Shown here one piece after another: positions 19,320-27,877 of a stretch of DNA of 64,000 nt. The notes beneath the pieces were generated by a model, which saw only the letters and a list, made by a program, of their open reading frames with translations, was not told where the DNA came from and searched no databases. Position 1 is the stretch's first letter, and each line of letters opens with the position of its first letter. The stretch is from Streptantibioticus cattleyicolor NRRL 8057 = DSM 46488 (GTDB lineage Bacteria; Actinomycetota; Actinomycetes; Streptomycetales; Streptomycetaceae). The position numbers and the translations under genes are program-made. Where the stretch lies: assembly GCF_000240165.1 (NCBI RefSeq), contig NC_017586.1, positions 2,852,001-2,916,000 on the forward strand, given 5' to 3'.

Positions 19320-19354
19320 CCGCCCGTGCTCAGCCGACAGGAGGTGCTCCCGCC

Positions 19355-19486
19355 ATGGCCGTCTTCCTCTTCCTCGTCCTGGTGGCCGTCGCGTTGGGAA
19401 TCATCGGCATTGTCGCCTTCGTCATCGCTTCGGCCGTCACCGGCATGCGCTGGTCGCGCCGCGCTGGTCACCGCCCCGCCCGCTGA
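19355..19486 (+). CDS. Tiny single-pass membrane protein
   Basis: 43 residues from ATG 19355 with a good ribosome site (ACAGGAGGTG, 9 nt upstream). Residues 3-27 ('FLFLVLVAVALGIIGIVAFV') form one hydrophobic helix, followed by a short basic tail ('RWSRRAGHRPAR'). Too short for a family call. Confidence 0.5.
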   Translation: MAVFLFLVLVAVALGIIGIVAFVIASAVTGMRWSRRAGHRPAR

Positions 19487-20254
19487 CACACGACACGCCC
19501 TCAGCGGTGCCGCTCTCCCGTTGCGGCGGTCGTCGCCGTGCCCAGCTCGGGGAACCGGGACTGCCCAACGCACCTCACGCGGGCGGGAAGTAAGGGTCCG
19601 CCCGGACTCGCCCCGGCCTACCCGCAGGTCTGGCCAACGCGACGACGTGACGAACTGGAATGTGCCGGCGACTGGGGATCGCGTGCCTGGACATCCCGGG
19701 CCACGGCGGGGTCCACGTCTCGGCGGATCGGTGCCGAGCCGCAGCGCGGCGCCGGTACCGCCACATGACGAGCCCCGTGTCGTCTCGCCTCACCGCAAGA
19801 CGGCCGCCCTGCCTTTCCGCACGCCCGGCCGCCCGTCCCCTCTCTTCGGACGTACCCGATCCTTCATTCATCCCCGTCGACCGCTCTGTGCGTCAGCGTC
19901 GGCCCCGACCATCGCTGTGCCGTGATGGGCTCGGCCGAGCTGACGGCATCTGCGGTGGTCTGCATCGTCCGAGCCCGCGTACTTGTAGACGGACGACAAC
20001 GCGTCGCATCTGTTCGCTCCTCCGGTCGGTCCCCTGCTCCTGCTCCAGTTGCAGCGCCCGTGCACTCTCGTCCACCGCCCGTCCACCGGAGCCCGTACAG
20101 CTTGAACGATCAAAACTGGCTGTCGCCGGGAAATGGCCAGGTCAGGACCCCTGGCTGTACAGCTTCGCCACTGAAACCAAAACCGCTGGCCTACGCATTG
20201 CGACGCATAGAACGAGAGTGTCCGATCTGAGCGTTTTCCATGGTCAAGGCAACG
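19487..20254. other. Gene-poor chromosomal stretch before the tRNA remnant
   Basis: About 770 bp in which I see no convincing coding frame. It holds a paired octamer GTCCACCG-N3-GTCCACCG at 20070-20088. It also holds, at 20190-20203, a 13/14 match (CCTACGCATTGCGA) to the anticodon-loop region of the tRNA remnant at 20324-20337. These may mark older recombination at the same locus. Confidence 0.4.
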
Positions 20255-20286
20255 AAAAAACCGCAGGTCAAAGGCATGACCTGCGG
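20255..20286 (-). terminator. Rho-independent terminator behind the tRNA-Thr remnant
   Basis: A perfect 10-bp stem (CCGCAGGTCA/TGACCTGCGG, plus-strand 20261-20270 and 20277-20286) is followed in the minus direction by six T (plus-strand AAAAAA, 20255-20260). It lies 10 bp beyond the tRNA 3' end and would terminate that tRNA transcript. Confidence 0.8.
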
Positions 20287-20296
20287 TTTACCTACG

Positions 20297-20338
20297 AGCC
20301 GCCTGAGGGAATCGAACCCTCGACCTACGCATTACGAG
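20297..20338 (-). tRNA. tRNA-Thr(CGT) 3' half only: probable attachment site
   Basis: Read on the minus strand: anticodon loop CTCGTAA, anticodon 3' stem TGCGT, variable AGGTC, a perfect T-arm GAGGG-TTCGATT-CCCTC, then acceptor AGGCGGC. Beyond the anticodon loop (plus-strand >20338) the expected 5' half (ACGCA, D-arm, GCCGCCT) is missing. A bare tRNA 3' half followed by its own terminator is the classic att end left when an element integrates into a tRNA gene. It implies the element lies to the right, with the restored tRNA at its far end beyond the window. Confidence 0.75.
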
Positions 20339-20968
20339 ACCATGAGCGTTCGTGTTGCGTGGTGCCTCGTCGTGCCGTGCGGTGACGTTTTTCCTGATCA
20401 GAGAATGTGCAACAGGTTGACCCATGCCACCCCGTGATGCACCGTCCAAAGGCATCTGTCCACCGGCTGTCCACCGAAGGGGTTGCAGCCGACCAACCAG
20501 CGAGACTGGAGCCGGGCTTGCGACGACACTGTCAACCAGTCAGAGAGACGAACGGAGGTCACTGTAGGACCTCCACAAGCGCCCCTTCGCTGGGGTTCCG
20601 GCACCGTATCGCCCTGCTCGAGTGCCGGGCGCCGGAGCCCGCGAAGGAGCAGCCGCGTCTGCATCCTGTATCGCTCGGCCCGGTGACTGTCAGGGCGCCG
20701 CTTTCGCTTCCGTTGGCGTGTAGCGATCCAGGCTCCTCGATGTGAATGCCGCTCCTTCGTCTCCTGACAGCGGCCAAGATAATTTCCCCACGTACGGCCA
20801 ACAACTCCCCGCTGCCGGCCCCCACCTGCGGCCAGTTCAGCTCCCCACTTCCTGCACGTTGGACACGGTGCGTAGCTGCCGGGGGCGCACTCCTGGGTAC
20901 CGGCTTGTAATGCCGCTTGGTACCCCACGCCGGAAGCTCTACGGTTGTGGCGTGGCGGGATACCGAAG
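20339..20968. other. Element end: no gene seen; carries direct-repeat copy 1
   Basis: About 630 bp next to the attachment site. No convincing gene, and in particular no integrase, could be read. The notable feature is the repeat at 20456-20478 (two GTCCACCG octamers on an 11-nt pitch), nearly identical to 45541-45563. Base composition is slightly lower in GC than the flanks, as is common for element ends. Confidence 0.45.
20456..20478. repeat. 23-bp direct repeat, copy 1
   Basis: The pattern is CT-GTCCACCG-GC-T-GTCCACCG-AA, matching 45541-45563 at 22 of 23 positions in the same orientation. The two octamers start 11 nt apart, about one helical turn, as in integrase arm-type binding sites. 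A looser copy, with the same spacing, lies at 20070-20088 on the chromosomal side. Confidence 0.6.
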
Positions 20969-21931
20969 ATGAGGTGGCTGGCTGAGTGTTCAGCCGAGGC
21001 GCTCGGCGATGCGCTGCGGGTCGTGGCACCGGAGCTGAACGGATATCCGGTGACGGTACCTGCATCGGCGGGCGGCGACCCGCTGTGGCACAAGGCCAGC
21101 GCAATCGTCGGTGAGCAGTTCGTCGTGAAGTTCGCCTGGTCGCGTCCTGCCGCCCTCCGCCTGGCGCGGGAGATCGCGGTCCTGGATGCACTGTCGCGCG
21201 CGTCGGCGGTCCCGTTCTTGCCCGAGGTCGTCGTCGGCAGCACCGACCCCTTGTTGTTGATCACCAGGCTCGTGCCCGGGGCGTCCCTGTTCAAGGTCGT
21301 CGACTCGATCGACCGGGACCAGGCCGGCAGGCAGCTGGCGCGGTTCTTGGCGGCCCTGCACGACCCGTCAGCCGGCGAGCGTGTCCAGGCCGCCGTCGGT
21401 CGGCTCACCGGCGCTCAGCTCCCGCCGGCCACCACCACAGCCCTGCGCCAGCGGTTGGCACGATGGATCCAGCCGGAGCAGCACCGTACTGTCATGCGCT
21501 GGTGCGACTGGGCCGACGCCGTGCTGGCCTGCCCCGGCCCCGCCGTGCTGGTCCACGGCGACCTGCACGGCGACAACCAGGTATGGGACCACGACGAGCT
21601 CCGGCTGGTGGTGGACTTCGAGACCATCGGGGCCGCCGAACCAGAGTATGAACTGCGCGCCCTTCCCGGTCCCGGGATGGGACCAGGGGTGGAGCTGCTG
21701 ACCGCCGCCATGCGTCACTACCGGCAGATCACCGGACGGCAGCTTTCTCCCGAGCGGGCGATGGCCTGGCATCTGCGCAACGCCCTCAGCGACGCACTGT
21801 GGCGCAGCGAGGCCAACATTCCCCTGCCCGACCATCGGACACCATCGCAGTGGGTGGACGACCTGTCCGCCCGCTTCACCGCGCTCGACATCGACCCTGA
21901 GGCGTCACCCCAACTACCCAGCCGGACATGA
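20969..21931 (+). CDS. Aminoglycoside-phosphotransferase-fold kinase
   Basis: 320 residues from ATG 20969 (GGCGGGA nearby). The APH fold is shown by the catalytic loop 'VLVHGDLHGDNQVWDHDE' and the metal-binding 'LVVDFETIGAAEPEYEL' in place of the DFG-like motif. The ATP-binding lobe includes 'FVVKFAWSRPAALRLAREIA'. Such enzymes phosphorylate aminoglycosides, other antibiotics or small metabolites; the substrate cannot be read from sequence. It is the first gene inside the element and may be self-resistance or accessory. It stands alone, followed by a hairpin at 22030-22064. Confidence 0.85.
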   Translation: MRWLAECSAEALGDALRVVAPELNGYPVTVPASAGGDPLWHKASAIVGEQFVVKFAWSRPAALRLAREIAVLDALSRASAVPFLPEVVVGSTDPLLLITRLVPGASLFKVVDSIDRDQAGRQLARFLAALHDPSAGERVQAAVGRLTGAQLPPATTTALRQRLARWIQPEQHRTVMRWCDWADAVLACPGPAVLVHGDLHGDNQVWDHDELRLVVDFETIGAAEPEYELRALPGPGMGPGVELLTAAMRHYRQITGRQLSPERAMAWHLRNALSDALWRSEANIPLPDHRTPSQWVDDLSARFTALDIDPEASPQLPSRT

Positions 21932-22029
21932 TGCCGCGCCGACGTCCAGTCCGACCCCGCCCCCTGACCCGGCAGAGGTTGGACCATGCAACCGGGATAA
22001 CTGATTTCCGTCACTGACGGTGACACTTT

Positions 22030-22064
22030 CCACGGCCACTTGACTCCCCGTCAGGTGGCCGTGG
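22030..22064. terminator. Hairpin after the APH gene
   Basis: A perfect 10-bp inverted repeat (CCACGGCCAC at 22030-22039, GTGGCCGTGG at 22055-22064) sits 100 bp beyond the APH stop. There is no T-run, so if it terminates transcription it does so as a GC-rich hairpin. It also separates APH from the MerR remnant. Confidence 0.45.
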
Positions 22065-22090
22065 GCGGGGAAAGCTAACTGGCCACCTAC

Positions 22091-22284
22091 AGTCTCCGCG
22101 GTCAGCCGGTTGCAGGATCTCCTTAGCGACGGTCACCGGGGTGCGGCCCTCCCGGCGGATGGAGGTCAGCAGTTCGACGTCGGCCTGGTCGTAGAGCCGG
22201 TCGCCGTCCGCTCGGCGTCTGGCAGCAGGCGCAGCCCCTTACCGCCTCGGGGATCAGCCCCACCGCGCGGGCAGCCTTTCCCAT
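22091..22284 (-). pseudogene. MerR-family regulator remnant, frameshifted
   Basis: On the minus strand an ATG at 22284 begins 'MGKAARAVGLIPEAVR', a MerR-like first helix-turn-helix. After about 20 codons the frame shifts, and another frame continues 'RLYDQADVELLTSIRREGRT' then 'PVTVAKEIL', a typical MerR wing and second helix. The dimer helix and effector domain are missing. It is a broken remnant just upstream of the copper operon and may once have controlled a metal gene. Confidence 0.6.
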
Positions 22285-22602
22285 GGTCAGTCCTGGTATC
22301 GACACGGCGTTCAGCCTGCAGTGGGTCATGAATGCAAAGGGCTTCACCCTGCGAAGCCTTGCTGAGAACGTCGATGGTCACATGACGCCAGTTGCTCGCT
22401 ACTTGTACTTGCCGGGCCTTGGCCAGCAGGGCAGCCTGCGCCAGCCATCGCACGAGCCGACAGCTCATGAGTACCGCGTTCGCCGGGGCCGCCGCCATCG
22501 AGAAGCGCGCGGGCGCCCTTCGTGCAGCACAGGGGACCACCAAGCATCCCTATCGAGCCGACGGCCGGGAGGCCCCCCACCGAGGGACGCCGCACACTCT
22601 CG

Positions 22603-22617
22603 CCTATTCTCCTTAGG
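22603..22617. promoter_or_regulatory. Operator box 1 (CCTATTCTCCTTAGG)
   Basis: A copy of the CCTAA-N5-TTAGG motif (one mismatch in the left half), 59 bp upstream of the copC-copD start. It is one of eight similarly built sites preceding operons of the cargo region. Confidence 0.65.
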
Positions 22618-22675
22618 AGATCGGCGGCGGGCTCCTCCGCCGCCGGAGACAGCGAGCCGGGAAGGCCCCCTGAAC

Positions 22676-24652
22676 GTGAAAGAACACTTGCGCCCACGTG
22701 GGGTCGCGGCGCGTCTGCGGCGCCGCGTGGCCGCGCTGGCGGCTGGCGTGGTGGCTGTGCTCGGGCTGGTGCTGGCAGCGGCTCCGGCGGCCTCGGCGCA
22801 CGCGTCGTTGCTGTTCACCACGCCGACGGTGGGCAGCAGTGTGCCGACGTCGCCGAAGGCCCTGACGTTGATCTTCGACCAGCCGGTGGCGCTGAGCGGC
22901 CCGACGGTGCGGCTGGCCGGGCCCTCCGGGGCGGCGGCCGGGGTCGGCGCGGTGACGCGGGGGCAGGGTGGCAGCGTGCTGACCGCTCCGGTGCGCGGCA
23001 CTCTCGCACCCGGGGTGTACACGGTTACCTGGCAGGTGGTGGCGCAGGACGGGGATGTGATCACCAACAGCTACCGGTTCGCGGTCGGTCCGGCCGCTGC
23101 CGGGGCACTGTCGGCCGGGGGGACTGGCTCGGCGGCGACCGCCGGGCGGGGGGCGACGACCGTGCTGCGCTGGGTGCTGTTCGCGGCGCTGGCACTGGTG
23201 CTCGGTGAGGCGGCGGCCGTGTGGCGGGTGCGCGGGCACAGGCCGCAGGGGGCGCCGCTGCCGCGCCGGTGGGCGCTGCCTGGGGTGGGCGCTGGGTTGC
23301 TGGCGGCCCTCGGGCTGGTGGCGTTGATCGTCGGGAACGGCAGCCTGCTGGCGGCCGTTTCGCATCCGGATTTGGGGCAGGCGCGGTCGCGTCCGGGAGT
23401 GCTGGCGCTGGTCGAGGCCGACGCGTTCGCGGTGGCGGCGGGGGTGGGGTTGCGGTGGCGGCGCCGAGCGTGGCTTCCGCTGCCGGTGGTGGTGGTCGTC
23501 GAGGGGCTGCGGGCGCATCCGCAGGCGTTTGCGCCGGGCTGGGGCGTGATGGCCACGGTGGTGCACGTGACTGCGGCCGCGGTGTGGGCGGGGGCGCTGG
23601 TGTACGTGCTCCGCTGCGCGCTGGCCTGGAGGGGCACGCCTGGCGCGGCCCGAGAGGCGGTCGACGGCTACGCACGCCTGGCTGCCTGGCTGTTCGCTAC
23701 CGTGGTGGCCACCGGCACGCTGAACGCGGTGGCGGTGGTGCCGCTGTCGAAGGTGGTGTCCACCGGTTACGGGCGGCTGCTCCTGGTCAAGCTGGCGGTG
23801 GTGGCGCTGGCGGCAGGTTGTGCGCTGGCCGCGCGGTTGCGGCTGCGCGACGGCAGGGTCGGGGTGCGGCCGATGCGGGCAGAGGCCGTGCTGTTGGCCG
23901 GGGTGCTGGCGGTGACGGCGGCGTTGACCGCTGCCGCGCCGCCTCGGCAGGCCGGCGGTGCGCTGCCGGCGGCGCCGCCCGTTTCCGGGCCGGTGGTGCC
24001 GTTGGGGGCGCGGGCCGGGCTGATCGGGGTGAGCGTGACGGCCAGCGCCGGGCAGGTGGTGGTGCAGCTGACCGCGCCGGGCGCGGACGCGCCGGGAGCG
24101 GATGCGGGCTACCGGCTGTCGGCGACGCTCGCTGACCCGTCCGGTCGGCAGCGCACCCTGGCGCTGCGCGGCTGCGGCACTGGCTGCTTCGTCTCCCCGG
24201 TCACGTGGCGGATGGGCGCCAGCCATCTCACCCTGCGCGCCGCCTCGCGCCACTGGGCGGGCGGCGCGGCCTCGGTGTCGGTGCCCTGGCCCGCCCACGC
24301 CGACCCGCAGGCGCTGGTCCGCCTGGCCCGGCAGCTGAGGCAGTCCGGTGCGTTCACCCTGTACGAACGGGTCACCAGCGACACCGCCCAGGGCCCGGGC
24401 ATCCCGCACAGCATCCCGACCACCGGGGCACGGTTCCTGGCCGGCGAGCCGTTCAGCGGGGGCCGGGCGGCCGCCGTCGACAGCGTGCGCAATCCGGACG
24501 GCACCACGACACTGCTGCTCGGCTTCCCGGCCGACCGGGTCCAGATCGAGCTGATCCTGGACAGCACGGGGCGGCCGGTGCGCGAGTCCCTCACCGACGC
24601 CAACCACCTGACCACCCGCACGTTCATCTACCCGGAGAAGGGCGAGGGATGA
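22676..24652 (+). CDS. CopC-CopD fusion copper-import/handling protein
   Basis: 658 residues from GTG 22676 (AAGG 10 nt upstream). A signal peptide ('VVAVLGLVLAAAPAASA') ends just before 'HASLLFTTPTVGS'. The first mature residue is thus the His that binds Cu(II) in CopC, and a CopC beta-sandwich continues to about residue 140. Several CopD-type membrane helices follow (about 160-430). A long extracytoplasmic C-terminal domain (about 440-658) includes 'LRGCGTGCFVSPVTWRMG'. CopC-CopD pairs bind and move copper across the membrane. The stop overlaps the tlpA-like start, and operator box 1 lies upstream. Confidence 0.88.
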   Translation: MKEHLRPRGVAARLRRRVAALAAGVVAVLGLVLAAAPAASAHASLLFTTPTVGSSVPTSPKALTLIFDQPVALSGPTVRLAGPSGAAAGVGAVTRGQGGSVLTAPVRGTLAPGVYTVTWQVVAQDGDVITNSYRFAVGPAAAGALSAGGTGSAATAGRGATTVLRWVLFAALALVLGEAAAVWRVRGHRPQGAPLPRRWALPGVGAGLLAALGLVALIVGNGSLLAAVSHPDLGQARSRPGVLALVEADAFAVAAGVGLRWRRRAWLPLPVVVVVEGLRAHPQAFAPGWGVMATVVHVTAAAVWAGALVYVLRCALAWRGTPGAAREAVDGYARLAAWLFATVVATGTLNAVAVVPLSKVVSTGYGRLLLVKLAVVALAAGCALAARLRLRDGRVGVRPMRAEAVLLAGVLAVTAALTAAAPPRQAGGALPAAPPVSGPVVPLGARAGLIGVSVTASAGQVVVQLTAPGADAPGADAGYRLSATLADPSGRQRTLALRGCGTGCFVSPVTWRMGASHLTLRAASRHWAGGAASVSVPWPAHADPQALVRLARQLRQSGAFTLYERVTSDTAQGPGIPHSIPTTGARFLAGEPFSGGRAAAVDSVRNPDGTTTLLLGFPADRVQIELILDSTGRPVRESLTDANHLTTRTFIYPEKGEG

Positions 24653-25230
24653 GGATGCGCCGGCGTACCCGCACCGTGGCGGTGGCTGTTGCGGTGGCCG
24701 TCGTGGCGGTCCTGGGCACATTCGGCGTGCGGCAGCTGCGGCACGCCGACGCTGGCTCCGCGGCGACAGTCACCCAGACCCGCCGGGTGCTGCCCGCCGC
24801 CCAGCGGCCCGCCGCGCCGGTGCTGGACGGCCGCACCCTGACCGGAGCACGGCTGTCCACCGCCGACTGGCAAGGGAAGATCATCGTGGTGAACTTCTGG
24901 GGTTCCTGGTGCGCGCCGTGCCGCAAGGAAGCCCCCGCCCTGCGCCGGATCTCCGCCGAAAGCTACGCGCAGGGCGTGCGGTTCGTCGGGGTCGACATCC
25001 GCGACAGCCAGGCGAACGGGTCGTCCTTCGAGAAGGACCACCGGATCACCTATCCCAGCTTCGACGACCCGGACGCCACCTTGTCGCTGCGGTTTCACGC
25101 CCTGGCCCCGCAGGCCACCCCGTCCACGTATGTCTTCGACCGGATGGGGCGGATCGCGGCGGTGTTCTTCGGGGCCACCACCTACGACGAGCTGAACTCG
25201 GCTGTCGAACTCGTCGTTGAGAAGGGCTGA
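24649..25230 (+). CDS. Membrane-anchored TlpA/ResA-like thiol-disulfide protein
   Basis: 193 residues. An N-terminal membrane anchor ('VAVAVAVAVVAVLGTFGV') precedes a thioredoxin fold with active site 'FWGSWCAPCRKEAP' (WCAPC). It acts outside the membrane, probably reducing cytochrome or copper-protein thiols with electrons from CcdA, which is encoded convergently at 25257-26027. ATG 24649 overlaps the CopCD stop; ATG 24655 is equally possible and better spaced from GAGGG. Length is normal for the family. Confidence 0.88.
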   Translation: MRMRRRTRTVAVAVAVAVVAVLGTFGVRQLRHADAGSAATVTQTRRVLPAAQRPAAPVLDGRTLTGARLSTADWQGKIIVVNFWGSWCAPCRKEAPALRRISAESYAQGVRFVGVDIRDSQANGSSFEKDHRITYPSFDDPDATLSLRFHALAPQATPSTYVFDRMGRIAAVFFGATTYDELNSAVELVVEKG

Positions 25231-25256
25231 ACCGAGCGGCGCCGCGGCGCGGTTGC

Positions 25257-26027
25257 TCACAGGGAGAGCTGGTAGCCAGCGACCCAGTAGCGGAGCATGC
25301 CGGTGAAGTAGTCCCAGATTCCGGTGACCTGCATGAGGCCGACGACGATGAGCATGGCGCCGCCAATGCGCATGATGGTGCGGGCGTGGCGGCGGGCGAA
25401 GCCGAACACCCGGAGGGCGCGGCGGAAGGCGAGCGCGGCCAGCAGGAACGGGATGCCGATGCCGAGGGCGTAGATGAAGGCGAGCAGTGCGCCGCGTCCG
25501 GCGGAGCCGGTGGTGACCGACAGGCTGAGCACGGCGGCCAGGGTGGGGCCGATGCAGGGGGTCCAGCCGAGCCCGAACATCACGCCCAGCAGCGGCGCCC
25601 CGGCCAGCCCGGCCCTGGGGCTGTACGAGAGGCGGAGGGTTCGTCCGGCCAGGGGGATGCGTTCGAAGGCGCCCAGGAACAGCAGCCCGAGCAGGATGGT
25701 CAGCGATCCGAGCGTGATGGCCAGGCCCCGCTGGTGGGCCAGCAGCAGGGTGCCCGCGGCGCCGAGCGCCGCGCCGTAGCTGGCGAACAGCGCGGAGAAT
25801 CCAAGTACAAACAGCGCGGTGCCCGCCACCATCCTGCCCCGCCCGGTGCCCTCGCCGTCGGCGGCGTGCACGTCGGCGGCGGACATGCCGGTGGTGTAGG
25901 AGAGGTAGCCGGGCACCAGCGGCAGGCAGCACGGGGAGAAGAACGACACCGCCCCCGCCGCCAGCGCCAGCGGCGCCGCGATCAGCAGCGGGCCGCTGGT
26001 GACGAGCTGCGAGACGCCCTCGCTCAT
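25257..26027 (-). CDS. ccdA: CcdA-type cytochrome c biogenesis/thiol electron transporter
   Basis: 256 residues with six predicted membrane helices. The two redox cysteines sit in '[15 protein letters not shown]' and '[15 protein letters not shown]', as in CcdA and the core of DsbD. It carries electrons from cytoplasmic thioredoxin to extracytoplasmic thiol proteins such as the TlpA-like neighbour. It converges with the copCD-tlpA operon with a 26-bp gap. Operator box 2 stands 61 bp upstream of its ATG, so it appears to be under the same control as copCD. Confidence 0.9.
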   Translation of the reverse strand: MSEGVSQLVTSGPLLIAAPLALAAGAVSFFSPCCLPLVPGYLSYTTGMSAADVHAADGEGTGRGRMVAGTALFVLGFSALFASYGAALGAAGTLLLAHQRGLAITLGSLTILLGLLFLGAFERIPLAGRTLRLSYSPRAGLAGAPLLGVMFGLGWTPCIGPTLAAVLSLSVTTGSAGRGALLAFIYALGIGIPFLLAALAFRRALRVFGFARRHARTIMRIGGAMLIVVGLMQVTGIWDYFTGMLRYWVAGYQLSL

Positions 26028-26087
26028 GACACATCCTCCAGGCCGGGAACCATACGAGGCCGCGACCCGAGGCGCCGCAGACTGGCT

Positions 26088-26102
26088 CCTAATGTACTTA
26101 GG
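26088..26102. promoter_or_regulatory. Operator box 2 (CCTAATGTACTTAGG)
   Basis: Perfect CCTAA-N5-TTAGG dyad, 61 bp upstream of the minus-strand ccdA start. A weaker copy (CCTGCCCGGCTTAGG, 26153-26167) lies 50 bp further on and touches the lipoprotein fragment on the plus strand. Confidence 0.7.
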
Positions 26103-26166
26103 CGATTCCGGCGCGAGAAACGGGGGTGCTCTGCGATGCAGGATTTCCGCTTCCTGCCCGGCTTAG

Positions 26167-26399
26167 GTGGGCTTTACATGGGGACGCGTCGCCCGCACCG
26201 CAGTCGCCGCCCTGGCCACGACCCTGCTGGCGGCCGGGTGCTACATGCCCCGTCGGCGGCTCGGGATGTCGGCCACTCCGCGGGTGCTGCAGCGTTGCTT
26301 TCATGTGGAGAGCAGCCCCGGGGCGGGCTTCCGCCGCGCGCGGTGCCGGCCGGGTAGGCGGGTGCGTCCGCACCGGATACGGGCATGCGTGCTGCTGCG
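26167..26399 (+). pseudogene. Possible lipoprotein N-terminus, degraded
   Basis: A frame from GTG 26167 encodes 'VARTAVAALATTLLAAGCYM', a lipoprotein signal with the lipobox LAAGC. After that the sequence is Arg/Pro-rich with no recognisable domain, and the frame runs on antisense to the kinase fragment. It is probably a truncated exported metal protein or chance; it sits beside the weak operator copy. Confidence 0.25.
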
Positions 26400-26588
26400 T
26401 CAGCTGCGGTGGGCGGGCAGCGTGAGGAGGAAGGTGGTGCCGTCGCCGGGGGTGCTGCCAGCAGTGATCGTGCCGCCGTGGGCGGCGACCAGTTCGGCGG
26501 CGGCCAGGCCGATACCGGAGCCGCCGGCGCGGGCGGTGCGGCCGCGGTAGAAGCGGTCGAAAATCCGGGGGAGTTCGTCGGCGGGGAT
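26400..26588 (-). pseudogene. Sensor histidine kinase, C-terminal fragment
   Basis: About 62 codons ending at 26400 encode the end of a HATPase domain: 'IPADELPRIFDRFYRGRTAR', then the G2 box 'GGSGIGLAAAELVAAHGG' and 'GTTFLLTLPAHRS'. The N-box, H-box and sensor region are absent; upstream sequence is unrelated. It lies in the same orientation as the response-regulator fragment at 31350-31564, suggesting both came from one two-component operon split by insertion. Confidence 0.75.
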
Positions 26589-26707
26589 GCAGGGTGATTC
26601 CGGCACCGGCGAAGGCGTCGGCAAAGCTCGCGGTGCGGGCTGATACATCGAAGGGCCGCCCGGTCCTGCTCCCAGGACCGCGCGGCTCACGGTAGGTCGC
26701 GGACGGC

Positions 26708-27415
26708 TCAGCAGCCGCACTCCTCACCACGCCAGGCTTCCATGCCCTCGCGTACCGCGAGGGCGGCGACGAGCAGGCCGACGACCGGGTCGAGCCACCA
26801 CAGGCCGAACAGGGTGTTGGCGAGCAGGCCGACCAGGACGGCGGCGGCCAGGTAGGCGCACAGCAGGTTCTGTGTGCCTTCACCCGAGGTGGCACCGGAA
26901 TCCAGCACCTTGCCCAGGCGCCTCTTGGCCTGCCCGAGTAGCGGCATGACGATCAGCGAGGCGACCGACAGCCCGATGCCGAGCCAGCTGGTGGACGGCT
27001 TTTCACCCGAGGCCAGGGTGGAGATGGCGTCGTAGGCGATGTAGGGGGCGAGCAGGAAGAAGGTGACCGCGACGGCCTTCTGCGCGCGGGCCTCCGCGGT
27101 CTCCGACAGGGTCCGCGTCCCGCTGAACCGCCACACGATGATGACGGAGGCCAGGCCCTCGATCACCGAGTCCAGGCCGAAGCCCAGCAGCGCGACCGAT
27201 CCGGCCAGCACCGTCGCGGTCACCGCGATCATGCCTTCGGCCGCCATGTAACCGAGAGAGAGCCACGACAGCAACTTCGCCCTGCGGGCGGCCGCATGCC
27301 AGGCCGCATCCCGCACCACCGGCGGCCGGCAGCAGGCGTCCGTACACCCGGGCCCGCAGTGACAGTCGGCTGCCGCGGACTCGGCGGTGATCTCGGTCGT
27401 CTCGTTCTGGCTCAC
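26708..27415 (-). CDS. Cation diffusion facilitator-like transporter with Cys-rich N-terminus
   Basis: 235 residues from GTG 27413-27415 (GGAGAG upstream), overlapping the regulator stop by 4 nt. The N-terminus is Cys/His-rich ('DCHCGPGCTDACCRPP'), probably a metal-capture segment. Membrane helices follow: 'SLGYMAAEGMIAVTATVLAG', 'SVALLGFGLDSVIEGLASVI' with the Asp of a CDF metal site, and 'VTFFLLAPYIAYDAISTLAS'. It ends 'EECGC'. There is no typical cytoplasmic C-terminal CDF domain, so it is a short CDF-like member. With the CmtR-like regulator it is likely a Cd/Pb/Zn efflux unit. Confidence 0.85.
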   Translation of the reverse strand: MSQNETTEITAESAAADCHCGPGCTDACCRPPVVRDAAWHAAARRAKLLSWLSLGYMAAEGMIAVTATVLAGSVALLGFGLDSVIEGLASVIIVWRFSGTRTLSETAEARAQKAVAVTFFLLAPYIAYDAISTLASGEKPSTSWLGIGLSVASLIVMPLLGQAKRRLGKVLDSGATSGEGTQNLLCAYLAAAVLVGLLANTLFGLWWLDPVVGLLVAALAVREGMEAWRGEECGC

Positions 27416-27771
27416 GCGCCGCTCTCCTGTCCATAGGTGGGGCACAGCGCCACCGCGCACCCGGTGGCCTCCAGTACGGCCTCCGCTGCACTCAGCACGT
27501 CCAGCAACGCGGGCTGGGCCAGGGTGAACAGCGACGCACGGCCCACCGGGCGGGAGTCGACCAGCCCACACTCGCGTAGACAGGCCAGGTGTTTGGACAC
27601 CGTCGACTGCGCCAGGCCGAGCTGGTCGACCAGATCGACCACCCTCGCCTCGCCGACCGCGAGCCGCCGCACGATCGCCAGGCGGGCCGGATCACCGAGT
27701 GAGCGGAACAGCGCGGCGGCCGGTGCCAGCTCGGTCCGCCCGGCAGCCACCTCCGGAGTTGTCATCGCCAT
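27412..27771 (-). CDS. ArsR/SmtB-family metal sensor, CmtR-like
   Basis: 119 residues from ATG 27769-27771; the next ATG two codons on is also possible. Winged-helix ArsR fold: 'LFRSLGDPARLAIVRRLAVG', then 'DQLGLAQSTVSKHLACLREC'. The cysteines 'HLACLRECGLV' (spacing C-x3-C) and a C-terminal 'GCAVALC' match the layout of mycobacterial CmtR, which senses Cd(II) and Pb(II) through Cys57, Cys61 and Cys102. It is co-transcribed with the transporter downstream and should repress its own promoter in the 27772-27877 gap. Confidence 0.85.
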   Translation of the reverse strand: MAMTTPEVAAGRTELAPAAALFRSLGDPARLAIVRRLAVGEARVVDLVDQLGLAQSTVSKHLACLRECGLVDSRPVGRASLFTLAQPALLDVLSAAEAVLEATGCAVALCPTYGQESGA

Positions 27772-27877
27772 TCCACGATGATAGCGACACCTTCCGGGGC
27801 CGTTCGGCCCCGGGCAGGGAACCCTGTCCCCCTCCGCCTGGACTGCCCGGGGTGCACGCTGGAAACGGGACATACGC

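Noticed and set aside
20240-20437. Plus-strand ORFs spelling 'GIEPSTYALR' across the tRNA remnant
   Set aside because: This peptide is simply the translation of the antisense of a tRNA 3' half, a common false gene.
20398-21408. Minus-strand frame spanning the element end and APH gene
   Set aside because: Antisense to APH; no integrase box (R...H-x-x-R...Y) could be found, so I did not call an integrase.
22613-24721. Minus-strand 700-codon frame opposite copCD
   Set aside because: Pro/Arg/His-rich antisense of a gene with clear signal peptide and CopC motif on the plus strand.
26153-26167. Ninth operator copy CCTGCCCGGCTTAGG
   Set aside because: Only the right half-site and CCT are kept and no intact gene follows; noted under box 2 but not counted.
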